37,720 bases of DNA, taken from NCBI GenBank assembly GCA_009909085.1, contig JAAANX010000064.1, positions 1 through 37,720 of the forward strand. The letters are read 5' to 3'. The DNA comes from Cyanobacteria bacterium GSL.Bin1 (GTDB taxonomy: Bacteria > Cyanobacteriota > Cyanobacteriia > Cyanobacteriales > Rubidibacteraceae). Within the stretch, counting starts at the first letter, position 1; each line of letters begins with the position of its first letter. A model generated the notes under the pieces. It did not search any database. It had not been told where the DNA came from and saw only the letters and a program-made list of their open reading frames with translations. The position numbers and the translations under genes are program-made. This document shows, piece after piece, positions 37,698 to 37,720 of the stretch.

Positions 37698-37720
37698 ATT
37701 TTCTTAGGCTACACATAAGC

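Overview
The window looks like a cyanobacterial chromosome segment. It carries chlorophyll and carotenoid genes (magnesium chelatase subunit D, zeta-carotene desaturase), the CemA-like proton extrusion protein PcxA, several protein families known mainly from cyanobacteria (DUF760, DUF3155, cyanobacterial SirB1 and SRPBCC proteins), and about 25 copies (counted by eye) of the HIP1 octamer GCGATCGC. About 17 of these are extended to CGCGATCGCG. The extended form suggests a Halothece/Dactylococcopsis-type lineage, but that is only an impression.

Layout. 1-3000: a partial gene at the left edge, a dispersed three-stem palindrome, a DUF1993 gene, a 5'-truncated VOC (glyoxalase-fold) gene, mutY and a DUF760 gene with a clear terminator. 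3200-6071: an iron/siderophore-type ABC importer (permease, permease, ATPase) without a binding protein. 6358-7650: a DUF2459 gene and an IS200/IS605-type remnant with a TnpB stub. 7625-13103 (plus strand): a conserved hypothetical, ribokinase, folC and chlD. 13339-20674: a UPF0182 giant membrane protein, a UbiA-like membrane protein, DUF3155, an alpha/beta hydrolase and gatA. 20895-23790: a cation/proton antiporter, a TerD-like protein and an EI24/CysZ-like membrane protein. 23885-24710 is an accessory scar: tRNA-Thr(UGU), a decayed type I restriction hsdS tail, a MITE and an IS-end relic. 24711-30039: cobU, pcxA, a 688-residue P-loop protein and a CBS/DUF21 transporter. 30111-31232 is a second accessory scar: tRNA-Tyr and tRNA-Thr(GGU), an orphan HicB, and a higBA toxin-antitoxin locus whose toxin is split by a second copy of the same MITE. 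31347-37720: crtQ, recR (apparently with an ACG start), a SirB1-type gene, an SRPBCC gene, an MscS-type TM-repeat protein and a thioredoxin flanked by strong hairpins.

Most genes are housekeeping genes in short transcription units (permease-permease-ATPase; gatA then hydrolase; pcxA-cobU overlapping; recR-sirB1 overlapping by one base). I found no intact phage, CRISPR array or complete defence system. The most informative signals are small and structural. First, two 109-bp MITE copies lie in opposite orientation; one interrupts higB so cleanly that the empty site can be reconstructed. Second, two 41-nt palindromes fold into the same three-way junction with compensatory base changes; one has become the C-terminal coding tail of a membrane protein. 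Third, recR has no ATG, GTG or TTG at the family's usual start but an ACG behind a good Shine-Dalgarno.
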